Of a stretch of 35,843 nucleotides of DNA, positions 25,261-33,785 are shown in pieces. A model generated the notes under the pieces. That model ran no database searches and was not told the DNA's origin. It was given only the letters and a program-made list of their open reading frames with translations. The translations under genes and the position numbers were made by a program. Within the stretch, counting starts at the first letter, position 1; every line of letters begins with the position of its first letter. The DNA is from an uncultured Bacteroidota bacterium (GTDB lineage: Bacteria > Bacteroidota > Bacteroidia > Flavobacteriales > Flavobacteriaceae): positions 1-35,843 of the forward strand of contig CACAZM010000019.1 in NCBI GenBank assembly GCA_902536935.1, written 5' to 3'.

Positions 25261-26223
25261 ATGAAACCACGTGTAGCAGTAATCATGGGAGGGTATACCT
25301 CCGAGCATGACATTTCGCTGAAAAGTGGAGCTGTCGTAATGGCCAATATCAACAAGGAGGTTTACGAACCTTATGCTGTACGCATAGATAAAGACGCCTG
25401 GCTTGTTGAGGTTGATGGTAGTTGGAAACCGATTGACATTGCTGATTTTAGCAGTGGTGATCTTCGATTTGATATGGTATTTAATGCTGTTCATGGAACG
25501 CCGGGCGAAAATGGAGAGCTGCAGTCTTATCTTGACAGTTTGCAAATCCCCTACACTGGCTGTACAGCAGAAGTATCTTCCCTTACATACAATAAGACAA
25601 AAACTTTAGAATACTTATCGACACATGGGATTGCTATGGCAAAGCGAATTGTCCTTTCAGCTGGGGACACAATCGATACGAAAAAGATTGTCGAAATTGT
25701 GGGGCTACCCTGCTTTGTTAAAGCCAATCAAGCGGGAAGTAGCTTTGGAGTGTCAAAGGTGTACGAAGAAAACAAATTGCTTGCGGCTACAGAAGTTGCT
25801 CTCAGGGAAGATAATGAAGTGTTAATCGAGTCGTTTTTGCAAGGAACCGAAGTTTCTATTGGCGTCATCACCTATCGGGGTAAGGTGCGTGTTTTGGCAC
25901 CAACGGAAATTATAACTGGCGAAGATTTTTTTGATTTTAGTGCGAAATACGAAGGGAAATCTGAAGAAATTACGCCTGCTCGATTGGTTGAATCGCAACA
26001 TCAAGCATTGCGAATTTCAGCAGAAAAAGTCTACACCGCTTTAGGTATTAAAGGCATGAGCCGAAGTGATTTTATTTTTGTTGGAGACGTTCCACACTTT
26101 TTGGAAATCAATACCGTTCCCGGGCTAACAGAAGAAAGTTTGTTGCCACAGCAAGCCAAACACGCTGGTATATCGCTAAAGGATTTATTTGGCAATGCCC
26201 TGCTCGAAGCCATGGAAAAATAA
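25261..26223 (+). CDS. ddl: D-alanine--D-alanine ligase
   Basis: ATP-grasp enzyme joining two D-Ala for peptidoglycan; 320 aa. N-terminal VAVIMGGYTSEHDISLKSG (D-Ala site), FNAVHGTPGENGELQSYLD, central-domain KANQAGSSFGVSKV (ATP-binding), and C-terminal SRSDFIFVGDVPHFLEINTVPGLTEESLLPQQ with the metal-binding Glu/Asn and the Ser-Leu loop. Length is typical. coaD follows after 12 nt. Confidence 0.97.
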   Translation: MKPRVAVIMGGYTSEHDISLKSGAVVMANINKEVYEPYAVRIDKDAWLVEVDGSWKPIDIADFSSGDLRFDMVFNAVHGTPGENGELQSYLDSLQIPYTGCTAEVSSLTYNKTKTLEYLSTHGIAMAKRIVLSAGDTIDTKKIVEIVGLPCFVKANQAGSSFGVSKVYEENKLLAATEVALREDNEVLIESFLQGTEVSIGVITYRGKVRVLAPTEIITGEDFFDFSAKYEGKSEEITPARLVESQHQALRISAEKVYTALGIKGMSRSDFIFVGDVPHFLEINTVPGLTEESLLPQQAKHAGISLKDLFGNALLEAMEK

Positions 26224-26231
26224 TAACTTTG
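26224..26231 (+). promoter_or_regulatory. -7 element 4 nt before coaD
   Basis: TAACTTTG starting right after the ddl stop, with 4 nt to the coaD ATG. coaD may therefore have its own leaderless transcript besides read-through from ddl. Confidence 0.45.
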
Positions 26232-26235
26232 CACT

Positions 26236-26688
26236 ATGAAACGAGCCGTTTTTCCTGGGTCTTTTGATCCGCTCACACTAGGTCACAAAGATATTGTTGA
26301 GCGTGGGGCAACAATTTTTGACGAGATTATCGTTGGGATTGGTCATAATGCCGAAAAAAGCTATTTGTTCTCGATAGAAAAGCGCAAAGAGTTTATTTCA
26401 CAATGCTTTCAAGACAACTCAAAAGTGAAAGTGATGGATTACCAAGGACTAACTATTGATTTTTGTAAATCCGTTGATGCCAATTATCTTCTGCGAGGTG
26501 TTCGTAACAATGGAGATTTTGAATTTGAAAAAGCTATTGCTCGAACCAACCGTGAATTGTCAAATATCGAAACGGTCTTTTTATTGACCTCAATTCAAAC
26601 TTCATTTATCAGCAGCAGCATAGTAAGGGAAATCATCCACAACAAAGGAGACTATAAAAGATTTGTTCCCGATTGTGTTCGGATCTAA
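26236..26688 (+). CDS. coaD: Phosphopantetheine adenylyltransferase
   Basis: Penultimate step of coenzyme A synthesis, transferring AMP to 4'-phosphopantetheine; 150 aa. The nucleotidyltransferase motif TLGH is at residues 14-17 (PGSFDPLTLGHKDI), with NYLLRGVRNNGDFEFE in the middle and ISSSIVRE near the C-terminus. It ends convergently with the NUDIX gene, stops overlapping by 4 bp. Confidence 0.97.
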   Translation: MKRAVFPGSFDPLTLGHKDIVERGATIFDEIIVGIGHNAEKSYLFSIEKRKEFISQCFQDNSKVKVMDYQGLTIDFCKSVDANYLLRGVRNNGDFEFEKAIARTNRELSNIETVFLLTSIQTSFISSSIVREIIHNKGDYKRFVPDCVRI

Positions 26689-27293
26689 CAAATCTTCAAA
26701 TCTTTTAGTAAATACTTGATATTGCCATAAGAATTTTCTAAGGCTTTGGCCGTTTTCTTCGGTCCTTTCCATTTGGCTTTTGTGATGTCTTCCTGAAGCT
26801 CAGGTTTGAGTTTGCCGGTGTAGGTTGTCACCATGTTGAACCAATGGGTTTCTTTGAGTTGGTATTGGTCGTTGCGTTTAAAAATGTGATAAGTCACACC
26901 AGCCAATCCATTGATCTGAAGTTTTTTAACTCCAGTTTCCTCTTTGACCTCACGTTTTGCCCCTTCCTCAAGGGTCTCACCCTTATCAATTTTACCTTTG
27001 GGTAAATCCCATTTCCCTTTACGAAAAATAAAAAGCATCTTTCCGCTTTGGTTCCGAACCAATCCTCCACCCGCTTGAACAACTGACAATTTGGATTTAA
27101 AAGTCTCCAAAAGGGTTGCGGAATCATCTCCAATCAAATATATTTTCTTAGCATTTGACTCTTTTAGGACTTGTAAAATGGTCTTAAATGATGTGGGGCC
27201 TAGTGGTAACACCAAGTCATGTTTAGACTTTGGGAGTGAAGTCATTAATATTATCAATTTTGTATTGATAAAAACTTTATAATTTTGTGTCAT
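26685..27293 (-). CDS. NUDIX hydrolase
   Basis: A 202-aa protein from the ATG at 27293. An N-terminal segment (about residues 1-70, MTQNYKVFINTKLIIL...) precedes a complete NUDIX domain. The Nudix box is Gly100-x5-Glu106-x7-Arg114-Glu115-x2-Glu118-Glu119-x-Gly121, all residues present, so hydrolysis of a nucleoside-diphosphate-linked substrate is likely; which one is unknown. A start at 27245 is possible but would drop the YKVFIN segment, which I recall as conserved in flavobacterial homologues. With the 27293 start, its ATG and the divergent pyrE ATG share the same CATG. Confidence 0.85.
   Translation of the reverse strand: MTQNYKVFINTKLIILMTSLPKSKHDLVLPLGPTSFKTILQVLKESNAKKIYLIGDDSATLLETFKSKLSVVQAGGGLVRNQSGKMLFIFRKGKWDLPKGKIDKGETLEEGAKREVKEETGVKKLQINGLAGVTYHIFKRNDQYQLKETHWFNMVTTYTGKLKPELQEDITKAKWKGPKKTAKALENSYGNIKYLLKDLKIC
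27259..27287 (+). promoter_or_regulatory. Candidate pyrE promoter inside the NUDIX coding region
   Basis: TTTG (27259-27262), 17-nt spacer (slightly short), TAATTTTG (27280-27287), then 4 nt to the pyrE ATG. It lies in the first codons of the divergent NUDIX gene and predicts a leaderless pyrE transcript. Confidence 0.55.
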
Positions 27294-27933
27294 GATTAAC
27301 GATGCCTTCACAGCCAAAAAAGTTGCTGAGTTACTAATACAAATTAATGCAATAAAGTTGGAACCCAAAAATCCATTTACTTGGGCCAGTGGGTGGAAAT
27401 CTCCAATATATTGTGACAATCGTATAGTATTGTCATACCCAACAGTTCGGACATATATACGCGAACAATTCGCAAAGCAAATTGAAGCCATACATGGAAA
27501 ACCAGATGTGATTGCAGGTGTGGCAACTGGTGCAATTGGTATTGGGGCTTTGGTTGCCGAAGAACTCAACTTGCCATTTGTTTACATCCGTCCAAAGCCA
27601 AAAAGACACGGACGAAAAAATCAGATAGAAGGAATCTTGCCAAAAAACAGTCAAGTCGTTGTGATTGAAGACCTAATCAGCACTGGAAAAAGCAGCATAG
27701 AAGCCATCAAAGCACTGCAAGAAAACTATGCATCAGTCAAGTGCTTATTATCGATTTTTGATTACAATTTTCAGGTTGCCGAAAACCGATTTAAAAAAGA
27801 AGAGGTTAGCGTTTATTCATTGAGTGATTACGAGCATTTAATTTCACTTGCCACCGAAAACCGTTTTATTCTCAAAAGCGAAGAAGAAATGTTACGCAAA
27901 TGGCGTTTGGCACCCCAAAAATGGAAACCCTAG
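27292..27933 (+). CDS. pyrE: Orotate phosphoribosyltransferase
   Basis: Makes OMP from orotate and PRPP in pyrimidine synthesis; 213 aa. WASGWKSPIYCDNR (residues 31-44) binds orotate, VYIRPKPKRHG (97-107) carries the catalytic-loop lysines, and VVVIEDLISTGKS (122-134) is the PRPP motif. No pyrF is adjacent. An SRPBCC gene follows 4 bp later and is probably co-transcribed. Confidence 0.97.
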   Translation: MINDAFTAKKVAELLIQINAIKLEPKNPFTWASGWKSPIYCDNRIVLSYPTVRTYIREQFAKQIEAIHGKPDVIAGVATGAIGIGALVAEELNLPFVYIRPKPKRHGRKNQIEGILPKNSQVVVIEDLISTGKSSIEAIKALQENYASVKCLLSIFDYNFQVAENRFKKEEVSVYSLSDYEHLISLATENRFILKSEEEMLRKWRLAPQKWKP

Positions 27934-27937
27934 GAAT

Positions 27938-28327
27938 ATGGAAATCAATAGCTCGATTGCTCGTGTTGACCATTCAAACGAACAACTTTTTTCTAAACTG
28001 TCAAGTGTTGAAACCTATGAGGTCCTGATGCCAGAGGGCTCAACATTTACAAAAATTGATGATAATCGATTTCGATTTAAACTTGGTGGTATGCCTGAAA
28101 TTGGACTGATAATCGGAGATAAACAACCCAACGAATCTATCGTATTGACATCTTCCAGTGACAAAATCTCTTTTTCACTACGTGGGCAGTTGACGAAAGT
28201 CTCGGATACACAAACCGATTTACAATTGCAATTTGAAGGTGATTTTAACCCAATGATGGCGATGATGGTCAAAAAGCCATTAACCCAATTTATGAAGTCA
28301 TTAATCGGAAATATGCACAAACTGTAA
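27938..28327 (+). CDS. SRPBCC-like small protein of unknown function
   Basis: A 129-aa protein from the ATG at 27938, 4 bp after pyrE. Its pattern (N-terminal strand with short helix NEQLFSKLSS, a run of strands FRFKLGGMPEIGLIIGDK, IVLTSSSDKISFSLRGQL, TDLQLQFEGDFNPM, and a long C-terminal helix KPLTQFMKSLIGNMHKL) fits the SRPBCC/START-like helix-grip fold. No catalytic residues can be named. Its last 27 bp overlap the 3' end of birA on the other strand. Confidence 0.7.
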   Translation: MEINSSIARVDHSNEQLFSKLSSVETYEVLMPEGSTFTKIDDNRFRFKLGGMPEIGLIIGDKQPNESIVLTSSSDKISFSLRGQLTKVSDTQTDLQLQFEGDFNPMMAMMVKKPLTQFMKSLIGNMHKL

Positions 28328-29023
28328 TTCCTTTACTTCAAACAATTGCTCGCCAGTTTCGGTTTCAAGTACGAGTTTTCCGTCTGGTGTAACCGATCTG
28401 ATAATTCCATAAAACTCATATTTGCCACTCATAAACCTTCTGTTTTGGTTCAAACCATAGAGTGATTGATGATATGCAGTATCCCAATCTTTACCAGTGT
28501 GAGTTAATCCTTCTATAAGTTTGGGCAATAAAGACAAAATAAGGGTATTTAGATCATAGCTTTTTGCCGTGCATAGTCGCATAGAAGTGGCATTTGGGAG
28601 TTGTGGAAATTGAATTTGATTGACATTGATTCCCATTCCAATAATTATCGACTTAGTCGTTGACTTCTGCACACTGCTTTCAACTAAAATTCCAGCCAAT
28701 TTTTTGTCGCCTGACAAAATGTCGTTTGGCCATTTCACGGAGATGTTTGGGATTTGAAGTGATAAAAGCCAGTCTGCCAAACAAACAGAAACGATTTTAT
28801 GGATTGAAAAAAGTTGATCTGCACTTTCACTTAGATTTGGGATATACAGAGAAAACATCAGGTTTTTACCCCTTGGACTTGTCCAAACATTCCCGCGCTG
28901 TCCTTTTCCTTTTTTTTGAAACATGCTCCAAACCACAGTGGGTGTTGTCAACGTAGTATCCAATATCATTTGGCGCAAGTAATCATTGGTTGAGTCGGTG
29001 GCATTAAGTTTGATTATTTGCAT
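28301..29023 (-). CDS. birA: Biotin--[acetyl-CoA-carboxylase] ligase, no DNA-binding domain
   Basis: Class I biotin protein ligase of 240 aa. The biotinyl-AMP loop KGKGQRGNVW (about 38-47), KWPNDIL (97-103) and KKLAGILVE with its catalytic Lys are present, and a small C-terminal beta domain follows. It starts directly at the catalytic domain (STNDYLR), so the helix-turn-helix of the E. coli repressor form is absent and it cannot regulate biotin genes in that way. It is divergent from rsfS across 67 bp. Confidence 0.93.
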   Translation of the reverse strand: MQIIKLNATDSTNDYLRQMILDTTLTTPTVVWSMFQKKGKGQRGNVWTSPRGKNLMFSLYIPNLSESADQLFSIHKIVSVCLADWLLSLQIPNISVKWPNDILSGDKKLAGILVESSVQKSTTKSIIIGMGINVNQIQFPQLPNATSMRLCTAKSYDLNTLILSLLPKLIEGLTHTGKDWDTAYHQSLYGLNQNRRFMSGKYEFYGIIRSVTPDGKLVLETETGEQLFEVKELQFVHISD

Positions 29024-29027
29024 GCAA

Positions 29028-29035
29028 CAAAGCTA
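29028..29035 (-). promoter_or_regulatory. -7 element 4 nt before birA
   Basis: Minus-strand TAGCTTTG, then 4 nt, then the birA ATG at 29023. The -33 region is not a clear match. Confidence 0.45.
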
Positions 29036-29067
29036 GCAATATCACTTCGTATTACACGAATTTGTAA

Positions 29068-29075
29068 TAGATTTG
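29068..29075 (+). promoter_or_regulatory. Candidate -7 element for rsfS-ftsH operon
   Basis: TAGATTTG, 15 nt before the rsfS ATG, in the 67-bp spacer shared with divergent birA. No clear -33 box. Confidence 0.45.
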
Positions 29076-29090
29076 CTTTATCTTGAATAT

Positions 29091-29459
29091 ATGATTAAAA
29101 TCGAAAACACTGATCGACTCGTAGCAGCTATTGTCGATGCCCTTGAAAATATCAAAGGAGAAAACATCCGCATATTGGATCTGAGAGATATTGAAAATGC
29201 CGTGTGCAAATATTTTATAATTTGTTCAGGGGGCTCTAATACGCAAGTGAATGCCTTAGCTGGATCTGTTCAAAAACAAGTGAGCAAATCTCTTCGGGAA
29301 AAACCATTTCAGGTTGAAGGAACCGAAACAGCTGAATGGGTGCTTTTGGATTACATCGACATAGTCGTTCATATTTTTCAAAAATCTGTTCGAGAATATT
29401 ACGACATCGAATCCTTATGGGGCGATGCCAAATTAACTGAAATTGCTTCTAATTATTGA
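29091..29459 (+). CDS. rsfS: Ribosome silencing factor RsfS
   Basis: A 122-aa protein of the Iojap/RsfS family that binds uL14 and blocks subunit joining when nutrients are scarce. The C-terminal block WVLLDYIDIVVHIFQKSVREYYDIESLW is the family signature, and CKYFIICSGGSNTQVNALA the central part. The ATG at 29091 is preferred over a longer in-frame reading because it lies downstream of the -7 box. Two bases separate it from ftsH. Confidence 0.95.
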   Translation: MIKIENTDRLVAAIVDALENIKGENIRILDLRDIENAVCKYFIICSGGSNTQVNALAGSVQKQVSKSLREKPFQVEGTETAEWVLLDYIDIVVHIFQKSVREYYDIESLWGDAKLTEIASNY

Positions 29460-29461
29460 AA

Positions 29462-31432
29462 ATGGCGAAAAAAGAAAAGATTCCAAATAAAAAATCAAAC
29501 GTAAATGCCTACTGGTTGTATGGCTTAATTGCAGTGTTTTTTATAAGCATGTCATACTTCAATAACGATGGGATGACTAACGACCAGCGTATTAACATCT
29601 CTACCTTTGAGCGATTTCTAAATGATGACGAAGTGGAGCGTGTGTTGGTTATCAACAAAAGCTTGGCGCAAGTAACCATTAAAGACGATGCCTTACAAAC
29701 TTCAAAGCATAAAGACGCCCGATCGACAGATTTTTTAGGCCGCTCAAATGCAAAGGGACCTCACTACCAGTTTGAAGTTGGTAATCTCGAAATTTTTCAA
29801 ACCAAATTGGAGGAAGCTAAAAGCAAGGGGATTGAATTTGACTACGATTTTAAAACTGTAGAGAACCGATGGCTCGATGTTATGTTGAGTTTTCTGCCCC
29901 TTATTCTGATTATCGGGGTATGGATTTTCCTAATGCGTCGAATGTCTGGCGGAGGAGCTGGCGGAGGTGGTCAAATATTTAATATAGGAAAGTCTAAAGC
30001 AAAACTCTTTGACGAGAAGTCAAACGTGAAAGTAACCTTTAAAGATGTTGCTGGACTGGAAGGTGCCAAGGAAGAGGTACAAGAAATTGTAGACTTTTTG
30101 AAAAACCCAAGTAAATACACTGTTCTTGGGGGTAAAATCCCAAAGGGCGCTTTGCTTGTTGGCCCTCCAGGAACGGGAAAAACACTCTTGGCTAAGGCTG
30201 TTGCTGGGGAAGCAAAAGTTCCCTTTTTCTCTCTGTCAGGATCAGATTTTGTAGAAATGTTTGTAGGCGTTGGTGCTTCACGAGTTCGCGATTTGTTTAA
30301 ACAAGCAAAAGACAAGTCGCCAGCTATCATTTTTATTGATGAAATTGATGCCATCGGCCGAGCCCGTGGAAAGAGTAACATGACGGGTTCAAATGACGAA
30401 CGTGAAAACACTCTCAACCAGCTACTCACCGAAATGGATGGTTTTGGAACGGATACCAATGTGATTGTGTTGGCAGCAACCAACCGATCGGATGTACTGG
30501 ACAAAGCCTTGATGCGAGCTGGGCGTTTTGATCGACAGATTTATGTAGATTTACCTGACTTGCGTGAGCGTGAAGAAATTTTTAAAGTACATTTAAATCC
30601 CCTTAAAGTTGACAAACAACTCGACGTGAGCTTTTTGGCCAAACAAACCCCTGGGTTTTCAGGGGCTGATATTGCAAATGTCTGTAATGAATCGGCTCTT
30701 ATTGCTGCAAGGAAAAGTAAGAAAAAAGTTGATCGACAAGACTTTCTAGATGCGGTTGATCGAATTGTTGGCGGCTTGGAGAAAAAAAGTAAGATCATAA
30801 CACCATCAGAAAAGAAAACCATTGCCTTTCACGAAGCAGGTCACGCCACGGTCAGTTGGATGTTAGAACATGCAGCTCCGCTTGTAAAGGTTACCATCGT
30901 ACCAAGAGGTCAATCTCTTGGAGCGGCATGGTACTTGCCAGAAGAACGTCAAATTGTACGTACAGAACAAATGCTTGACGAAATGTGTGCAACCTTAGGT
31001 GGTCGTGCTGCCGAGCAAATTATTTTTGGTAAAATTTCAACGGGTGCCCTTAGTGATCTCGTAAAGGTAACAAGACAAGCTCGGGCAATTGTAACGATAT
31101 ATGGGTTGAATAATAAAATTGGAAATATTACCTATTACGATGCTAATGGACAAAATGAGTTTGGGTTTACTAAACCTTATAGCGAGGAAACCGCAAAGCA
31201 AATTGATGAAGAAATTTCAAAAATTGTAGAACGCGAATACAAAAGAGCAGTGGCGCTATTAAGAAAACACAAAAATAAACTTACTGAGTTGGCAGAGCAT
31301 CTTCTCGAAAAAGAGGTAATTTTTAAAGATGATCTGGTTACTATTTTCGGAAATCGCCCATTTGATAAGGATGAAATCGTTGAGGAGAAATCCAAATCAT
31401 CTACCGCAAAGAAGGCAACAAAATCCACATAG
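29462..31432 (+). CDS. ftsH: ATP-dependent zinc metalloprotease FtsH
   Basis: Membrane-anchored AAA+ protease that degrades misfolded membrane and short-lived regulatory proteins; 656 aa from the ATG at 29462. Two membrane segments (about residues 16-32 and 138-158) flank a periplasmic domain. A Gly-rich linker (162-170) leads to the AAA domain: Walker A GPPGTGKT (234-241), pore FVGVGASR, Walker B IIFIDEID, and SRH with [21 protein letters not shown]. The protease domain has HEAGH at 457-461 and the third zinc ligand Asp532. The charged tail is rich in Lys/Ser/Thr. Confidence 0.98.
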   Translation: MAKKEKIPNKKSNVNAYWLYGLIAVFFISMSYFNNDGMTNDQRINISTFERFLNDDEVERVLVINKSLAQVTIKDDALQTSKHKDARSTDFLGRSNAKGPHYQFEVGNLEIFQTKLEEAKSKGIEFDYDFKTVENRWLDVMLSFLPLILIIGVWIFLMRRMSGGGAGGGGQIFNIGKSKAKLFDEKSNVKVTFKDVAGLEGAKEEVQEIVDFLKNPSKYTVLGGKIPKGALLVGPPGTGKTLLAKAVAGEAKVPFFSLSGSDFVEMFVGVGASRVRDLFKQAKDKSPAIIFIDEIDAIGRARGKSNMTGSNDERENTLNQLLTEMDGFGTDTNVIVLAATNRSDVLDKALMRAGRFDRQIYVDLPDLREREEIFKVHLNPLKVDKQLDVSFLAKQTPGFSGADIANVCNESALIAARKSKKKVDRQDFLDAVDRIVGGLEKKSKIITPSEKKTIAFHEAGHATVSWMLEHAAPLVKVTIVPRGQSLGAAWYLPEERQIVRTEQMLDEMCATLGGRAAEQIIFGKISTGALSDLVKVTRQARAIVTIYGLNNKIGNITYYDANGQNEFGFTKPYSEETAKQIDEEISKIVEREYKRAVALLRKHKNKLTELAEHLLEKEVIFKDDLVTIFGNRPFDKDEIVEEKSKSSTAKKATKST

Positions 31433-31465
31433 TTTGTTATATTTAACGTTTCAAACAACAAAGTC

Positions 31466-32080
31466 TTGAAACGTCTCTTTTCCTCTCTTTTTGGAGGGTC
31501 TTCAAAAACTGAAAAACAAGAAGACACAATCCGCAGCAAATATATGCCTGCTGAAGAGACACCTATAGAAGAAGCTTTCACTTTGAAGTTCACTGAACAG
31601 GGTGGGAAGTTCATTTACTGCGAAGACAAAAAAGAATCCGTCAACGTATTTAAAAATATCCTAGCCGAAAATGGATGGGATGATTGCGAGATGCTTTGTT
31701 TTCGATCCAAACTGCAAGAGCGCTATGTCAGACCCTCAATCACCCCGACCAAAACCAATTTAAACGCTCGATTCTTTTTAACTGATTGTGAATTTTTAGT
31801 TGCACATGATGGTAGTATTATCATCTGTGCCGAGCAAATTGCCAATCATAAGTTGATTGATCTTCCAGAAAATTTTGTGATTATAGCTGGAACAAAACAA
31901 CTTACGGACACTTTGAGCGAGGGCTTGAAAGGGATAAAACACAAATACAAAAAAAACATTCCAATCAATATTACATCTATAAAGCACTTTAAGAAAGATA
32001 TTTTAGAAGGTGATGACACCTTTTTAACCTATGGTTTACCGATAAAGCATGTGTACCTGATCCTTACAGAAGATTTTTAA
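31466..32080 (+). CDS. LUD-domain (DUF162-type) protein
   Basis: A 204-aa protein resembling LUD-domain proteins related to LutC. Recognisable parts: RSKYMPAEETP, FTEQGGKFIYCEDKKE, ARFFLTDCEFLVAHDGSIIICAEQ and the FVIIAGTKQLTDTLSEGL strand-helix unit. LutC proteins act in lactate oxidation, but lutA and lutB are absent here and the role of this ftsH-linked copy is unknown. The start is probably TTG at 31466 (KRLFSSLFGG follows); the next in-frame ATG at 31544 would cut into conserved sequence. The stop overlaps the cdsA ATG by one base. Confidence 0.75.
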   Translation: MKRLFSSLFGGSSKTEKQEDTIRSKYMPAEETPIEEAFTLKFTEQGGKFIYCEDKKESVNVFKNILAENGWDDCEMLCFRSKLQERYVRPSITPTKTNLNARFFLTDCEFLVAHDGSIIICAEQIANHKLIDLPENFVIIAGTKQLTDTLSEGLKGIKHKYKKNIPINITSIKHFKKDILEGDDTFLTYGLPIKHVYLILTEDF

Positions 32081-32883
32081 TGCATAGTTTCATCGAAAGA
32101 TCTCTTGTTGGTCTTGCCTATGCTGCCGTGTGGGTAACCAGCTTGGTATATAGCCCAAACTTGGGATATCCTATCCTTTTATTTGTTATCGCTTTTGTGG
32201 CAGCATTTGAAATGTTAAAACTTTATCATATAAAGTCCCTTGCACTCACTACCCTACTTTGCTTAGGCGCTGCAAGTCTGTTGGTTTTCAATGCACCACT
32301 TCTGCAAATTGCCATCACATCTTTTATCTGTCAAATCGGATTGGCAATACTGATGTTTCAACGCAAGACCATACAAGCACATCCCCTATTGGCTAGTATA
32401 ATATGCATTGGGCATTTGCTATTTCCGCTGTTGGTTATTAGCGAAGTCTCAATTGTGGAATCGCCTGTTTTTACAACCGAGATTACCTTTGGACTTTTAT
32501 TTTTTATCTGGGGAGTAGATTCAATGGCCTATAGCTTTGGAACTCTTTTTGGAAAAAAACCACTTTTCCGAGTTGTATCGCCAAAAAAATCCATTGAAGG
32601 CGCTCTTGCAGCAATTCTGCTCAGCCCAATGGTAGCCTTGGTAAATCATAGGATTTTTCCGGATTATGATTTTTCTTTTTGGCTGTTGATGGGGATTGTC
32701 ATCAGTATAACCTCTATTGTTGGAGATCTGGTGCAGAGTCAATGCAAACGGACTGCTGGTGTGAAAGACAGTGGTGCCTTATTGTTGGGGCATGGAGGTG
32801 TATATGATCGTATCGATAGTCTAGTTTTTACAGTTCCTTTCGTCTATCTCTATTTATTGTTGTTTAGTTGCTATGTTTCATAA
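32080..32883 (+). CDS. cdsA: Phosphatidate cytidylyltransferase (CDP-diacylglycerol synthase)
   Basis: Integral membrane enzyme of 267 aa making CDP-diacylglycerol from phosphatidate and CTP, the precursor of all major phospholipids. About seven or eight hydrophobic segments; the C-terminal signature S-x-C-K-R-x4-K-D-x-G...GHGG-x2-DR-x-D spans residues 220-246 and is complete. It overlaps psd by 11 bp, placing two steps of phosphatidylethanolamine synthesis side by side; pssA is not in the window. Confidence 0.96.
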   Translation: MHSFIERSLVGLAYAAVWVTSLVYSPNLGYPILLFVIAFVAAFEMLKLYHIKSLALTTLLCLGAASLLVFNAPLLQIAITSFICQIGLAILMFQRKTIQAHPLLASIICIGHLLFPLLVISEVSIVESPVFTTEITFGLLFFIWGVDSMAYSFGTLFGKKPLFRVVSPKKSIEGALAAILLSPMVALVNHRIFPDYDFSFWLLMGIVISITSIVGDLVQSQCKRTAGVKDSGALLLGHGGVYDRIDSLVFTVPFVYLYLLLFSCYVS

Positions 32884-33523
32884 AGAAGGGTTTAGGATTA
32901 TTACCATTACATTTTTAGCTGTTGCTGCAGTCGTAATCTCTGCAGATCAATACATCTCATCGCTTTGGATGTCAAAAGGAATACAAATTATGGCTTTGAT
33001 ATTTCTTATTTTAGTGCTTCAATTTTTTCGCAACCCCAAAAGAGCAGCACTCGAGAGTGAAACCCAAATCATTGCACCAGTTGACGGAAAAATTGTAATT
33101 ATTCAAGAAGTTGAAGAACGAGAATACTTTCAAGACAAGCGGCTTCAAGTTTCGATTTTTATGTCTCCACTCAATGTGCATGTCACACGATATCCAGCAA
33201 CTGGTAAAATCAAATTTAGCAAATATCACCCTGGGAAATATTTGGTGGCCTGGCATCCCAAATCATCCGAATTAAATGAGAGAACGACGATTGTTATTGA
33301 CCATCCAACCTATGGCTCCATACTCTATCGGCAAATCGCTGGAGCTGTAGCAAGACGAATCGTAAATTATGCCAAAGTAGGTGATATGGCTGTTCAAGGT
33401 CACGATGCTGGCTTTATTAAATTTGGTTCTCGGATCGACTTGTTTCTACCACCAGGTACACCACTAAGAGTTGGATTGAATGAACGAGTAAAAGGTGGAA
33501 TAACCATAATCAGTGCTTCATGA
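32873..33523 (+). CDS. psd: Phosphatidylserine decarboxylase proenzyme
   Basis: Makes phosphatidylethanolamine; 216 aa, the short PSD form. Two N-terminal membrane segments (about residues 8-24 and 36-52), then IIAPVDGKIV, FMSPLNVHVTRYPATG and the self-cleavage site FGS, where Gly185-Ser186 is cut to give the pyruvoyl group on Ser186. Its stop overlaps the ATG of the following decayed gene (ATGA). Confidence 0.96.
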   Translation: MFHKEGFRIITITFLAVAAVVISADQYISSLWMSKGIQIMALIFLILVLQFFRNPKRAALESETQIIAPVDGKIVIIQEVEEREYFQDKRLQVSIFMSPLNVHVTRYPATGKIKFSKYHPGKYLVAWHPKSSELNERTTIVIDHPTYGSILYRQIAGAVARRIVNYAKVGDMAVQGHDAGFIKFGSRIDLFLPPGTPLRVGLNERVKGGITIISAS

Positions 33524-33785
33524 GCTATATCGTCGTTGACAAGACTGCATCGATATAGCCATTGATCAGTTTAACGAAAATTTTGCCGAAATCCCCAAGG
33601 ATTATTTATTGCGCCTTTATGCCTTTTATAAAATTTCAAATGGAGTGCGACATGAGCAGAATAAAAAGCAAACCATTGTGAGTGCGTTTAAAGCTAATTC
33701 GATCATGCAGGTGTCACATTTATCGATTTACATATAGCAAGCCCGTTACAGTGCTTTAGTTGAAAAATTAAAACAAATGAATTAG
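33520..33785 (+). pseudogene. Decayed acyl-CoA-binding-protein-like gene
   Basis: The ATG at 33520 overlaps the psd stop but its frame ends after 12 codons (TAG at 33556). In another frame, from about 33540, a continuous reading gives IAIDQFNENFAEIPKDYLL..RLYAFYKISNG...TIVSAFKANSIMQVSHLS, then an in-frame TAG at 33735-33737, then QARYSALVEKLKQMN and a final TAG at 33783. This looks like the four-helix acyl-CoA-binding protein (YAFYK, SAFKAN, ARYSALVE), which I recall following psd in other Flavobacteriia. At least one frameshift and one nonsense change separate it from an intact gene. The 3' end overlaps valS by 4 bp. Confidence 0.7.

Noticed and set aside
27294-27569. Longer NUDIX protein extending antisense through pyrE
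   Set aside because: The extension is the reverse complement of pyrE codons and has no family resemblance; the ATG at 27293 gives a sensible N-terminus.
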